Below the pieces are notes generated by a model, which ran no database searches, was not told where the DNA came from, and saw only the letters and a list, made by a program, of their open reading frames with translations. Both the position numbers and the translations under genes were made by a program. From a virus: a stretch of DNA of 23,297 bases. Positions within the stretch are counted from its first letter, which is position 1; each line of letters begins with the position of its first letter. Below, piece after piece: positions 1 to 5,346 of this stretch. The stretch is taken from the IMG/VR virus record IMGVR_UViG_3300030060_001494, positions 1-23,297 of that record, one strand, 5' to 3'.

Positions 1-179
1 CTGAAAAGCAAAGAGTATATGAAAGCCTCAATAATCTAGCGATTACTAACTTAAAAGAATCAGGTGGAACTAATACTGGTAACTTTAAAATGGTTCTTGA
101 CCAATGGTCTAATGACAGTCTTTTAATGCTTGCAATGTTCTTGAGTGAAGAAGTACAAAAAAGAATTGATAAGGAGTAA
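1..179 (+). CDS. Unidentified early protein, C-terminal part only
   Basis: An open frame enters from the left edge (codons in phase from base 3) and ends at TAA 177-179, giving about 58 residues that finish with SEEVQKRIDKE. It is soluble and mixed-charge with a helical end; I see no motif that names it. The GGAG of its last codons is the Shine-Dalgarno of the next gene, so it is translationally linked to the small-gene cluster downstream. A recombination or replication protein would fit the position upstream of an exonuclease, but nothing in the visible residues proves this. Confidence 0.6.
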   Translation, partial: EKQRVYESLNNLAITNLKESGGTNTGNFKMVLDQWSNDSLLMLAMFLSEEVQKRIDKE

Positions 180-183
180 AACA

Positions 184-315
184 ATGACACTTGATGAAAG
201 AAAACGAAGGCTCAATGCTGATTACTACGATATGACTACCGAAGAAATCAACAGAGAGATAACCAAGATCAACAAACTAGAACGAAAATCAAAACGACAA
301 AGGAGAAAACAATGA
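184..315 (+). CDS. Small basic hypothetical protein (43 aa)
   Basis: Starts at ATG 184 behind GGAGTAAAACA and stops at TGA 313-315, overlapping the next start as ATGA. The product begins MTLDERKRRL and is very rich in Lys and Arg, especially at the end (KSKRQRRKQ). It is predicted helical, without membrane segments. Such small charged proteins are common in early phage clusters and may bind nucleic acid, but no family is recognised. Support comes from the start leader and the exact overlap with its neighbour. Confidence 0.6.
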   Translation: MTLDERKRRLNADYYDMTTEEINREITKINKLERKSKRQRRKQ

Positions 316-632
316 CTAAAAAACTAGCTAAAAACATTGTGTCTTTTGAAAGGATAGGTAACAAATATGCAATAGCTAAAGTTACTAATAATATCTTTTG
401 CGATTGGAAAGTCTTAGAAAAGAAAAAACTAACCAGCAATGATCCAGCCATGTTTTGTGCTGTTAAAGGTAAAAAGATAATTAAGGATAATGCTATTTAC
501 TGGAAAAGCAAAAGACTAGGACATAACAGAAAATATTGTTTTGAGTACATACAATATCTATTGGGTAAAACTAAGATCGAGCCAGAGTACAGTCCAGACA
601 CAAAACACTTATCAAACAAATTTAAATTTTAG
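312..632 (+). CDS. Hypothetical early protein (106 aa)
   Basis: ATG 312 lies within the ATGA overlap with the preceding gene and has the leader GGAGAAAACA directly upstream. The product is basic, soluble and Lys-rich, with aromatic residues around 65-85 (IYWKSKRLG, CFEYIQYLLG). It has two or three Cys but no zinc-binding pattern and no membrane segment. I do not recognise a family. Its position in the densely packed plus-strand cluster suggests an early function such as host takeover or accessory DNA metabolism; this is inference. Confidence 0.65.
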   Translation: MTKKLAKNIVSFERIGNKYAIAKVTNNIFCDWKVLEKKKLTSNDPAMFCAVKGKKIIKDNAIYWKSKRLGHNRKYCFEYIQYLLGKTKIEPEYSPDTKHLSNKFKF

Positions 633-641
633 GAGAAAACA

Positions 642-806
642 ATGAAAGACTTTTTTTCAGAATACTTAGACTACCTTTGTGAATTGCATGGTAAAGATTT
701 CAGAGCCATGCGACTTACACAAGTCAAAGCTATATTACCTGTGCATCAATGGCTGATTCTGCACGATGCACTTAAATACAACAAAAAACCAGAGGTGCTA
801 CATTGA
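642..806 (+). CDS. Hypothetical early protein (54 aa)
   Basis: ATG 642 follows the leader TAGGAGAAAACA, nine bases after the previous stop. The frame runs to TGA 804-806 and overlaps the next gene's TTG start by four bases. The product begins MKDFFSEYLDYL and is mostly helical, with several His and a Cys; no family is recognised. The stereotyped ribosome-binding leader and the overlap with its neighbour are the main support that it is real. Confidence 0.65.
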   Translation: MKDFFSEYLDYLCELHGKDFRAMRLTQVKAILPVHQWLILHDALKYNKKPEVLH

Positions 807-1039
807 AAATAGAAAAGAACATACCTTTGAAAAAGAAAGGTGGTTGGGGTATCAAAACCAATCTAATCAACTCTATGGATATAGATGATTCGTTTGTGGT
901 TGATACAGAAGATGAAACTAGAGTCTATCGTCACAATTCAAAGATAAAGTGCAAAGACAAGAAATACTCTTATTGGCTGAAGAATGGTCAAAAGGTATTA
1001 ACTGGATGGGTAATTTTGATCTGGATAAACAACACCTAG
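803..1039 (+). CDS. Small phage protein with KIEKNIPL-type N-terminus (78 aa, TTG start)
   Basis: I choose TTG 803 because AGAGGT lies six bases upstream and the start overlaps the previous stop (TTGA). The N-terminus (KIEKNIPL, a Lys/Gly stretch, then SMDIDDSFVV) resembles a widespread uncharacterised family of about 80-residue phage and plasmid proteins that begin KIEKNIP and contain a MEVGDSF-like turn. The length fits that family, so the overlap with the next frame need not mean a frameshift. Its function is unknown in the family. The family match is from memory of the motif, not a search. Confidence 0.65.
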   Translation: MKIEKNIPLKKKGGWGIKTNLINSMDIDDSFVVDTEDETRVYRHNSKIKCKDKKYSYWLKNGQKVLTGWVILIWINNT

Positions 1040-1200
1040 ATTTTAACTATCCGCAAAAAAGACAACTAGGACATTGCCATGTGACTGCTTACAACTCAGG
1101 TGTTTACAAAACCGAGAATCTAAAGACTGGTGAAGTAAACTACTTTGGTGAGAACTTATCAGGCGATGCACTGATAGATAAATATATGTTCGGACAATAG
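1006..1200 (+). CDS. Hypothetical early protein (64 aa) overlapping its neighbour
   Basis: The frame is open from an ATG at 949, but I prefer ATG 1006. AAAGG lies ten bases upstream of it, and only the part after it looks like normal protein (GNFDLDKQHLDF, then LGHCHVTAYNSGVY and KTGEVNYFGENL). It overlaps the end of the 803-1039 gene by 34 bases in another frame. Alternatively it could be the shifted continuation of that gene. Its stop TAG leads straight into the GGAGAAAACA leader of the next gene. No family recognised. Confidence 0.55.
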   Translation: MGNFDLDKQHLDFNYPQKRQLGHCHVTAYNSGVYKTENLKTGEVNYFGENLSGDALIDKYMFGQ

Positions 1201-1209
1201 GAGAAAACA

Positions 1210-1530
1210 ATGAATGAACAAGCACAATGGTTTCAAGAACAATTAGATAATAGAAAAATTAGGTGTCCACAAAAAAGAAAACTTATGACACAAGATTTTT
1301 ATACTATGGATAATAAATTTGCAGATCATAAAGGTTTTGAATATATCGTCACTTTGAATCAAGGCTCATGGATTGCAAAAGGTAGAAAAAGATTTGCTTT
1401 CAATGAGATTGCTACAAGTCAGGAAATACAAACATATTTAGAAAATGTTTTGTCTGATAAAACTGACATCATGGACACAATTTCAAAAGAAGTTATCACA
1501 TATTTACCTAAAGAAGAATATCAAGATTAG
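1210..1530 (+). CDS. Hypothetical early protein (106 aa)
   Basis: ATG 1210 has the standard leader TAGGAGAAAACA. The product starts MNEQAQWFQEQL, is mixed-charge and soluble, and has an acidic helical C-terminal third (LPKEEYQD). There is no membrane segment or recognisable motif. It sits directly upstream of the nuclease gene, so co-translation and a role in the same recombination or nucleotide-recycling step are possible but unproven. Confidence 0.65.
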   Translation: MNEQAQWFQEQLDNRKIRCPQKRKLMTQDFYTMDNKFADHKGFEYIVTLNQGSWIAKGRKRFAFNEIATSQEIQTYLENVLSDKTDIMDTISKEVITYLPKEEYQD

Positions 1531-1539
1531 GAGAAAACA

Positions 1540-2505
1540 ATGAAACTTAGAGAACCACAAGAAGCGTTAGGCAAGCTAACTCCAGACCATGAAATGTCAG
1601 CTTCGCTAGTATCTGCTTTATGGCATGAAAACCCATATCAGAACCTAAATGAAGTACTAGAAAACTGTCACAAGGCATTGAAGGGGCAAAACATACGTTC
1701 TGAAGCAAATCTTTTGATGGAAGTAGGTAACATCATGGAGAAGCCTTTAATCGCGTTAGCGGCTAAAAGAATAGGTCTTTTTGATTACCATGACGAAATT
1801 CATAAGCCTGTACGCCATAGGCACATAGCTTTGAATGGCTCTATTGATGCCATAGGCGTTGCAGATGGCATAGATATCGTTACTGATCCAGATAAGTCTT
1901 TTTATGTGCCAGAAGGCGATTCTGTACGCTTAGAAGGCAAAGGCATACTAGAGATTAAGGCTACTGGTGCTAGACCTGAAAATCCACCAGCTAATCATCG
2001 TGGGGTTTTGCAATTAAAAGCACTTCTTGCCATAACCAGATATAACTGGGGAGCAGTTTGTGTTGCTTATGGTACTGATTACCGAATCTTCTTTTATCAA
2101 AGAGATGAGCAATGGGAGAAAGAAGAACTTGAACCCAAAGTAAAAGACTTTGATTCTAGGATTGCTGATTGTCGTTACTACGATCCTTTCAACACCAATC
2201 AAGCTAATCATGCTTTTCCATTAGACGATGGTTCAATTATTGATCTGCCTGACGATGCTTTAAACTCAATAGAGAATATCTTATTGCAAGAAAAGACCAT
2301 CAAGGCAGCACAAACGATCATAGACGAACATAAGACTAAGCTGATGAACGCTATGCAGTCTGCTCAGATTGGTAGAATGGGTAAGTATCAAGTGAATTGG
2401 AAAACTGTTAATTACAAAGCTAAACCAGAACAGACTAAAATCATTCCAGCTAAAGATGCTTATACCCAAAGACGATTTTCAATAAAGGTGCATGATGAGT
2501 CATGA
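1540..2505 (+). CDS. YqaJ/lambda-exonuclease-like PD-(D/E)XK nuclease
   Basis: A 321-residue protein with the restriction-endonuclease-like core of YqaJ-type viral recombinases and lambda exonuclease. The visible metal-binding set is Glu67 (GNIMEK), Asp103 (NGSIDAIG) and Glu138-x-Lys140 (ILEIKA), followed by the Gln158 helix (RGVLQLKALL) typical of this family. Members degrade one strand of duplex DNA 5' to 3' and feed a single-strand annealing protein for recombination or concatemer formation. No annealing partner is visible here; it may lie left of the window. Residues 230-321 form a helical, partly coiled tail. The start has the standard GGAGAAAACA leader. Confidence 0.85.
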   Translation: MKLREPQEALGKLTPDHEMSASLVSALWHENPYQNLNEVLENCHKALKGQNIRSEANLLMEVGNIMEKPLIALAAKRIGLFDYHDEIHKPVRHRHIALNGSIDAIGVADGIDIVTDPDKSFYVPEGDSVRLEGKGILEIKATGARPENPPANHRGVLQLKALLAITRYNWGAVCVAYGTDYRIFFYQRDEQWEKEELEPKVKDFDSRIADCRYYDPFNTNQANHAFPLDDGSIIDLPDDALNSIENILLQEKTIKAAQTIIDEHKTKLMNAMQSAQIGRMGKYQVNWKTVNYKAKPEQTKIIPAKDAYTQRRFSIKVHDES

Positions 2506-2614
2506 AATAAACGATATGCTTTTGGAGAGATGGTTTATAGAGTTTTTAGAACAAGGCTACTCAAAGGAAGAAGCTGCAAGATTAGCTATGGAGAAGTTTG
2601 AGAGTTATGGATAA
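2492..2614 (+). CDS. Small helical protein (40 aa) overlapping the nuclease gene
   Basis: Starts ATGATG at 2492 inside the 3' end of the nuclease gene in another frame, with AAAGGTG immediately upstream as ribosome-binding site, and ends at TAA 2612-2614. The product (MMSHEINDML, then EEAARLAMEKF) is an amphipathic helix-turn-helix-sized peptide with an acidic-aromatic N-terminal half. The EEAARLAMEKF segment is typical of very small phage proteins of unknown function. It is the last plus-strand gene before the long gene-free region. Confidence 0.6.
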   Translation: MMSHEINDMLLERWFIEFLEQGYSKEEAARLAMEKFESYG

Positions 2615-2678
2615 ATTGTTGGTTATAAGAAACTATGAACCTTATATTAAAATAATCTAACTATTAATTAACATTTAC

Positions 2679-2707
2679 TTGCAACTTAAAAAACAACAAA
2701 GTATATT
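2679..2707 (+). promoter_or_regulatory. Sigma70-type promoter for the gene-free region
   Basis: -35 TTGCAA (2679-2684), 17-base spacer, -10 TATATT (2702-2707); expected start of transcription near 2714. The block TTTACTTGCAAC at 2674-2685 is identical to the one at the 21342 promoter. No ORF with a ribosome-binding site follows, so the expected transcript is non-coding. Confidence 0.65.
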
Positions 2708-2713
2708 TCTCAT

Positions 2714-3373
2714 ATCGGCTTGTTGGTTAAACGATACAAAACTTAAAGATAACCAAACTTCTTAAAAAGATTAAGAACAAAAAAAGTTCACGATAGTTTC
2801 TTTAAGAGATTAAAGTTTATAGGAGATTTGATTCTAATTATTTAGATTGATATTGAAAATTAGAAATCATTATGATTTACACATGAAAAGAAACTTTGTT
2901 TCTTTGAAAGATGAAACTTGTTGAGTCCCATTTCTGGCTACAGGATAAGCTCTGTAGATAACAGACCAATGGAAATACTCTTGCAAAGAGTTGGAGAAAG
3001 TCCAGACACTACATAGACTCGATCTATGTTAAAAAGTAATCTTAACAAAAAGTGATCTTAGTTGATCGGCTGAAAGAGTCATAAGACTAAAGATAAGAAT
3101 GCTAATGCTTATCTAATATTTAACTACAGATATTATAGTCTTATGAATATGCGTGTTAAGTGTAATAGTAATGAGAGGAAGCGGGATAATTGTTGTTGTC
3201 GCCTTATGTGCTGAAGTACAACACAACCCCCACAACGATTAGGTATTGGCTTGTCTATGCAGATTCTAGGTGAATAAGAGAGTAGTTTCGTCTGCATATA
3301 TTTAAGTAAAAGTTCATGGCTTGATTATCAATTTCTAGGAATCTAAAGATAAGTAGCACTTATTATAGATTCC
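2714..3373 (+). ncRNA. Putative large structured non-coding RNA (~660 nt)
   Basis: Nothing longer than a 23-codon frame is seen here, in a genome that otherwise has almost no gaps. The stretch follows a promoter and has many perfect stems: 2723-2729/2750-2756; 2759-2765/2771-2777; 2833-2839/2858-2864; 2887-2894/2898-2905; nested CCATT, TCTG and CTACAG stems within 2929-2973; ACTCT/AGAGT near 2986-3000; ACATAGA/TCTATGT near 3011-3029; 3079-3089/3136-3146 (11 bp) enclosing 3091-3097/3108-3114; 3188-3195/3233-3240 (one wobble) enclosing a GTGC-TGAA-GTAC hairpin; 3256-3263/3291-3298; and 3338-3345/3366-3373 enclosing 3349-3354/3358-3363. Size, complexity and phage location recall the GOLLD and ROOL classes of large phage-borne RNAs, but I cannot assign it to one. 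Both ends are estimates; no U-tract terminator follows the last hairpin. Confidence 0.5.
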
Positions 3374-3397
3374 GCAAACTTTAATCCCTTAAAGGAA

Positions 3398-3844
3398 CTA
3401 TTCTTGAACTTCCTTCAACAACTTAGCATTTCTTTTAGCACGATTCGGAACTTGTTCTGCATACTTAGAATCTATTAGTTCTTCTGCTGCTCCGACATAA
3501 TCTGCTTCTGCTAAACAGTTCCACATATTGCGAAACTTAGATAAACCTTTCACCCCCAAATTAAAAGCCATATCGCATAATACGATACGAACATTATGAG
3601 GATAATATTGCCATTCAGGTTTTGCATTTGTGAGTTGTAAAAAAACAGATTCTATATCGTTGTCTAACAGAAAACTAATCTCTGCATCTGATATTCCTAC
3701 ACGATCTAAACATCTTCCAACACCTATAGTCACAAGACCAAGATGATCTTCATAAGGCATTTTTTCATAGCCTTCTTCTTTGATTAGCTTTTCTTTGAGT
3801 TCGCTTCTTAGTTCGTTGGTTGCACCAATTTCGTCAGTTATCAT
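3398..3844 (-). CDS. Endolysin: T4-type lysozyme (muramidase, GH24)
   Basis: A 148-residue muramidase that cleaves the N-acetylmuramic acid to N-acetylglucosamine bond of peptidoglycan. The catalytic triad has exactly T4 lysozyme spacing: Glu24 (KEEGYE), Asp33 (YEDHLG) and Thr39 (TIGVGR), that is E-x8-D-x5-T. Later family words are CDMAFNLGVKGLSKF and a basic end (NRAKRNAKLL). There is no signal peptide or SAR anchor, so it should need the holin for release. Its ATG overlaps the holin stop as TGATG. It is the last gene of the minus-strand late operon; downstream is the convergent ncRNA region. Confidence 0.92.
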   Translation of the reverse strand: MITDEIGATNELRSELKEKLIKEEGYEKMPYEDHLGLVTIGVGRCLDRVGISDAEISFLLDNDIESVFLQLTNAKPEWQYYPHNVRIVLCDMAFNLGVKGLSKFRNMWNCLAEADYVGAAEELIDSKYAEQVPNRAKRNAKLLKEVQE

Positions 3845-4242
3845 CAGTTTCCCTTTGTTACTTTTTCTTTCTTTTCGTAAGTTCTAAGACCAGCCATTCC
3901 TAGCATTGCCATTAGAATTGTAGATAGTTGACTAAATTCAAACTCAGGCAAATCAACTTGTATGCCAGCTATGCCGATAGCAAATTGAATCATAGGTGCA
4001 AGAATAAAATGATAAAGCATAGCAAGACTACAAACCCAGCCGACTGATGGTCGCCAGCCAGCTACAAACCAACTCTTACTAGCAGCTTCAATCTTATTGA
4101 CTTCTATCTGGGCAAGGTTAGCAGTTTGTAATTGTGTCTTGAGTTCGTGTTCTAGTTGCATTTTCAAGTTCTTATCTGCAACAAATTTATTTAATACATT
4201 GCCAGCAATGCCGACAACTGAGTTGGTTATAGGATCAGCCAT
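3844..4242 (-). CDS. Holin of the 3-TM (GTA-type) family
   Basis: About 132 residues. I start at the Met of MADPITNS (4242) rather than four codons earlier (4254), because GGAGATAAAA precedes it. An amphipathic N-terminal region (to about residue 60, with an EHELKTQLQ helix) leads to the family signature SWFVAGWRPSVGWVCSLAML. Membrane spans follow at roughly 62-100 and again near 108-122, before a Lys-rich tail (YEKKEKV). This matches the holin family first described in gene transfer agents and many proteobacterial phages. It would oligomerise in the inner membrane and release the lysozyme encoded next to it. Confidence 0.85.
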   Translation of the reverse strand: MADPITNSVVGIAGNVLNKFVADKNLKMQLEHELKTQLQTANLAQIEVNKIEAASKSWFVAGWRPSVGWVCSLAMLYHFILAPMIQFAIGIAGIQVDLPEFEFSQLSTILMAMLGMAGLRTYEKKEKVTKGN

Positions 4243-4606
4243 TTTTATCTCCATCTAGTAATTCTTTGATCTTTTGTGCTTTTTCTTCCTTAGTATCTTG
4301 ATGCAGTTCTGAATCAACAACTTTAGCTAATTTAAGTGTTGCGATTCTTTCGTTAGGTACATATCGCCAAGTCCAGCCATCAGGTGAGTAAACACCAAAG
4401 ACTGTTTGCGACATACCAATCTTAATGATCATAGCTTGCTGACCATCAAGAATAACTTTATCGCCTTCTTTTAAGGATGAGTTGTATTTAAAGTTGATGC
4501 CTTTAACTAAGCTAGTCGCCCAGTCTTTGATTGCTAGTCCTACCAATAATGTAAGTAAGAACCCTATGAGTTCTACATAATAATCTGATAGTTCTATTTC
4601 TGGCAT
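4235..4606 (-). CDS. Minimal MscS-like channel-domain membrane protein
   Basis: 123 residues with one clear membrane span (about 10-30, ELIGFLLTLLVGLAI). An amphipathic segment (KDWATSLVKGINFKY) and a beta domain follow, with the MscS middle-domain pattern SLKEGDKVILDGQQAMIIKIG, TVFGVYSPDGWTW and RYVPNERI (compare FRxGDxV, GxVxxI, DGxxxxIPN). This corresponds to the pore-lining TM3 plus beta domain of mechanosensitive channels, without TM1-2 and without the C-terminal cage; the end is a charged helix. It lies between holin and XhlA-like genes, so a role in lysis or envelope stress is likely. It overlaps the holin start by eight bases. Confidence 0.7.
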   Translation of the reverse strand: MPEIELSDYYVELIGFLLTLLVGLAIKDWATSLVKGINFKYNSSLKEGDKVILDGQQAMIIKIGMSQTVFGVYSPDGWTWRYVPNERIATLKLAKVVDSELHQDTKEEKAQKIKELLDGDKNG

Positions 4607-4609
4607 TCA

Positions 4610-4810
4610 TTAAAAAAGTTGTGCTGATAATATTGAACCCATGCCTACGACAAGGATTCCTAGACCAGCTTTGAGTTGTAGATTAACTGATTTTATTTCA
4701 TGTTTAAGATCAGCAGTTTCGTTGAAGATGGTTTTCCATCTTTCTTCACACATTTTTTCATGTGATTTGAGATCAGTATGAACAGAAGCGACTGTTGGTT
4801 TACTCGCCAT
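4610..4810 (-). CDS. XhlA-like single-span membrane protein
   Basis: 66 residues: a charged helical N-terminal half (HTDLKSHEKMCEERW to ADLKHEIKSV) and one C-terminal membrane span (about 47-65, LKAGLGILVVGMGSILSAQL). This layout is that of the haemolysin XhlA family, which acts with holins at the inner face of the membrane in phage lysis cassettes. The start ATG overlaps the previous gene's end by 11 bases and is followed three bases after its stop by the MscS-like gene. It could also be an accessory holin or a holin regulator. Confidence 0.6.
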   Translation of the reverse strand: MASKPTVASVHTDLKSHEKMCEERWKTIFNETADLKHEIKSVNLQLKAGLGILVVGMGSILSAQLF

Positions 4811-5042
4811 CTTCCTGATTTTCTGACTTCAGCAATTCTAAAAGTTCTTTAGATTTTAGATTTGTTAATTCCATCTTATCTCTGAATTCAGTTGCTAAAG
4901 GTTGCAATTGATTGACTCTGGCATTGAGTTCAGCAAGTTCTTCTAAAATCCTAGTCTGTTCTTCAGACATTTCGTCTTTGTAAAAAACTTCCTTAGTACC
5001 ATCATCATTTGTTACTTCTAATTTTTGACGATCTTCTGACAT
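4800..5042 (-). CDS. Coiled-coil protein of the lysis cassette (80 aa)
   Basis: Strong Shine-Dalgarno (AAAGGAG, eight bases before ATG 5042). After a beta-like N-terminus (KLEVTNDDGTKEVFYKDEM), residues 26-75 form a heptad-rich helix (EEQTRILEELAELNARVNQL and onward), very acidic and without a membrane span or Cys. Small coiled-coil proteins of this look often sit between fibre and lysis genes in marine siphoviruses, with unknown role. It might pair with the charged helix of the XhlA-like neighbour; this is inference. Confidence 0.6.
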   Translation of the reverse strand: MSEDRQKLEVTNDDGTKEVFYKDEMSEEQTRILEELAELNARVNQLQPLATEFRDKMELTNLKSKELLELLKSENQEDGE

Positions 5043-5058
5043 ATTATTCTCCTTTAGT

Positions 5059-5334
5059 TTATGGAGTTTGAGAGTCTATTAATGTTTCATACGCTGACTT
5101 AACATCGCTAGTCCAAGTTGCATTTGCTATTGCTTGAACTCTAGCGTCTTCAGCAGATATATCAGTATCACCCCAAGTGTCTCCTGATTTAGTTCTAGGG
5201 TTTAGAACATGTCTTGCGAACTGTCTGTTAAGTTCAGTACCATCTTCTTTAATTATCGTAGCAGTTCTGACTTGCACTTGACCCATTTCAAGTACCTCAA
5301 TCTTATCTACTACTGTTTCTTTTGTTATTGCCAT
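5059..5334 (-). CDS. Conserved hypothetical late protein (91 aa)
   Basis: ATG 5334 has AAAGGT eight bases upstream. The product (MAITKETVVDKIEVLEMGQVQVRTATIIKEDG and so on) begins with a two- or three-strand beta unit, continues with RQFARHVLNPRTKSGDTWGDTDIS and ends with a helix (SAYETLIDS). Proteins with this 'VxVRTxTxIxEDGxExxRxxHRxVxxPxxD' style are common directly after fibre genes in marine and enteric phages and are thought to be virion-associated; no function is established. It is soluble, without signal peptide. Confidence 0.65.
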   Translation of the reverse strand: MAITKETVVDKIEVLEMGQVQVRTATIIKEDGTELNRQFARHVLNPRTKSGDTWGDTDISAEDARVQAIANATWTSDVKSAYETLIDSQTP

Positions 5335-5346
5335 AATTATTACCTT

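Noticed and set aside
2629-2665. Weak inverted repeat (TATAAG/CTTATA) as a terminator of the early gene cluster.
   Set aside because: Only six A/T-rich pairs with an 11-base loop; not convincing.
2995-3010. GAGAAAGTCCAGAC resembles conserved region I of bacterial RNase P RNA (GAGGAAAGTCC).
   Set aside because: The matching 3' part of helix P4 and the other conserved regions (ACAGAA, GGCTTAT) are not found in the right order; a single word match is not enough.
3075-3146. AAGACTAAAG and AGATATTATAGTCTT resemble the R and S elements of a phage group I intron.
   Set aside because: No flanking exons of an interrupted gene, the P7-like pairing is too long and continuous (11 bp), and P/Q elements were not found. 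The resemblance may come from AT-rich stem sequence.
3171-3242. 23-codon frame (MRGSGIIVVVALCAEV) that could be a small membrane peptide, extendable to a GTG at 3153.
   Set aside because: No Shine-Dalgarno upstream, codon use unlike the other genes (GTC, GCC, CCC), and the stretch is explained by stems of the putative RNA (3188-3195/3233-3240 and the GTGC-TGAA-GTAC hairpin). Still the best peptide candidate in the region.
3338-3373. Last hairpin of the RNA region as an intrinsic terminator for the late operon or the RNA.
   Set aside because: A strong stem, but no U-tract follows on either strand; kept only as a structural element of the RNA.
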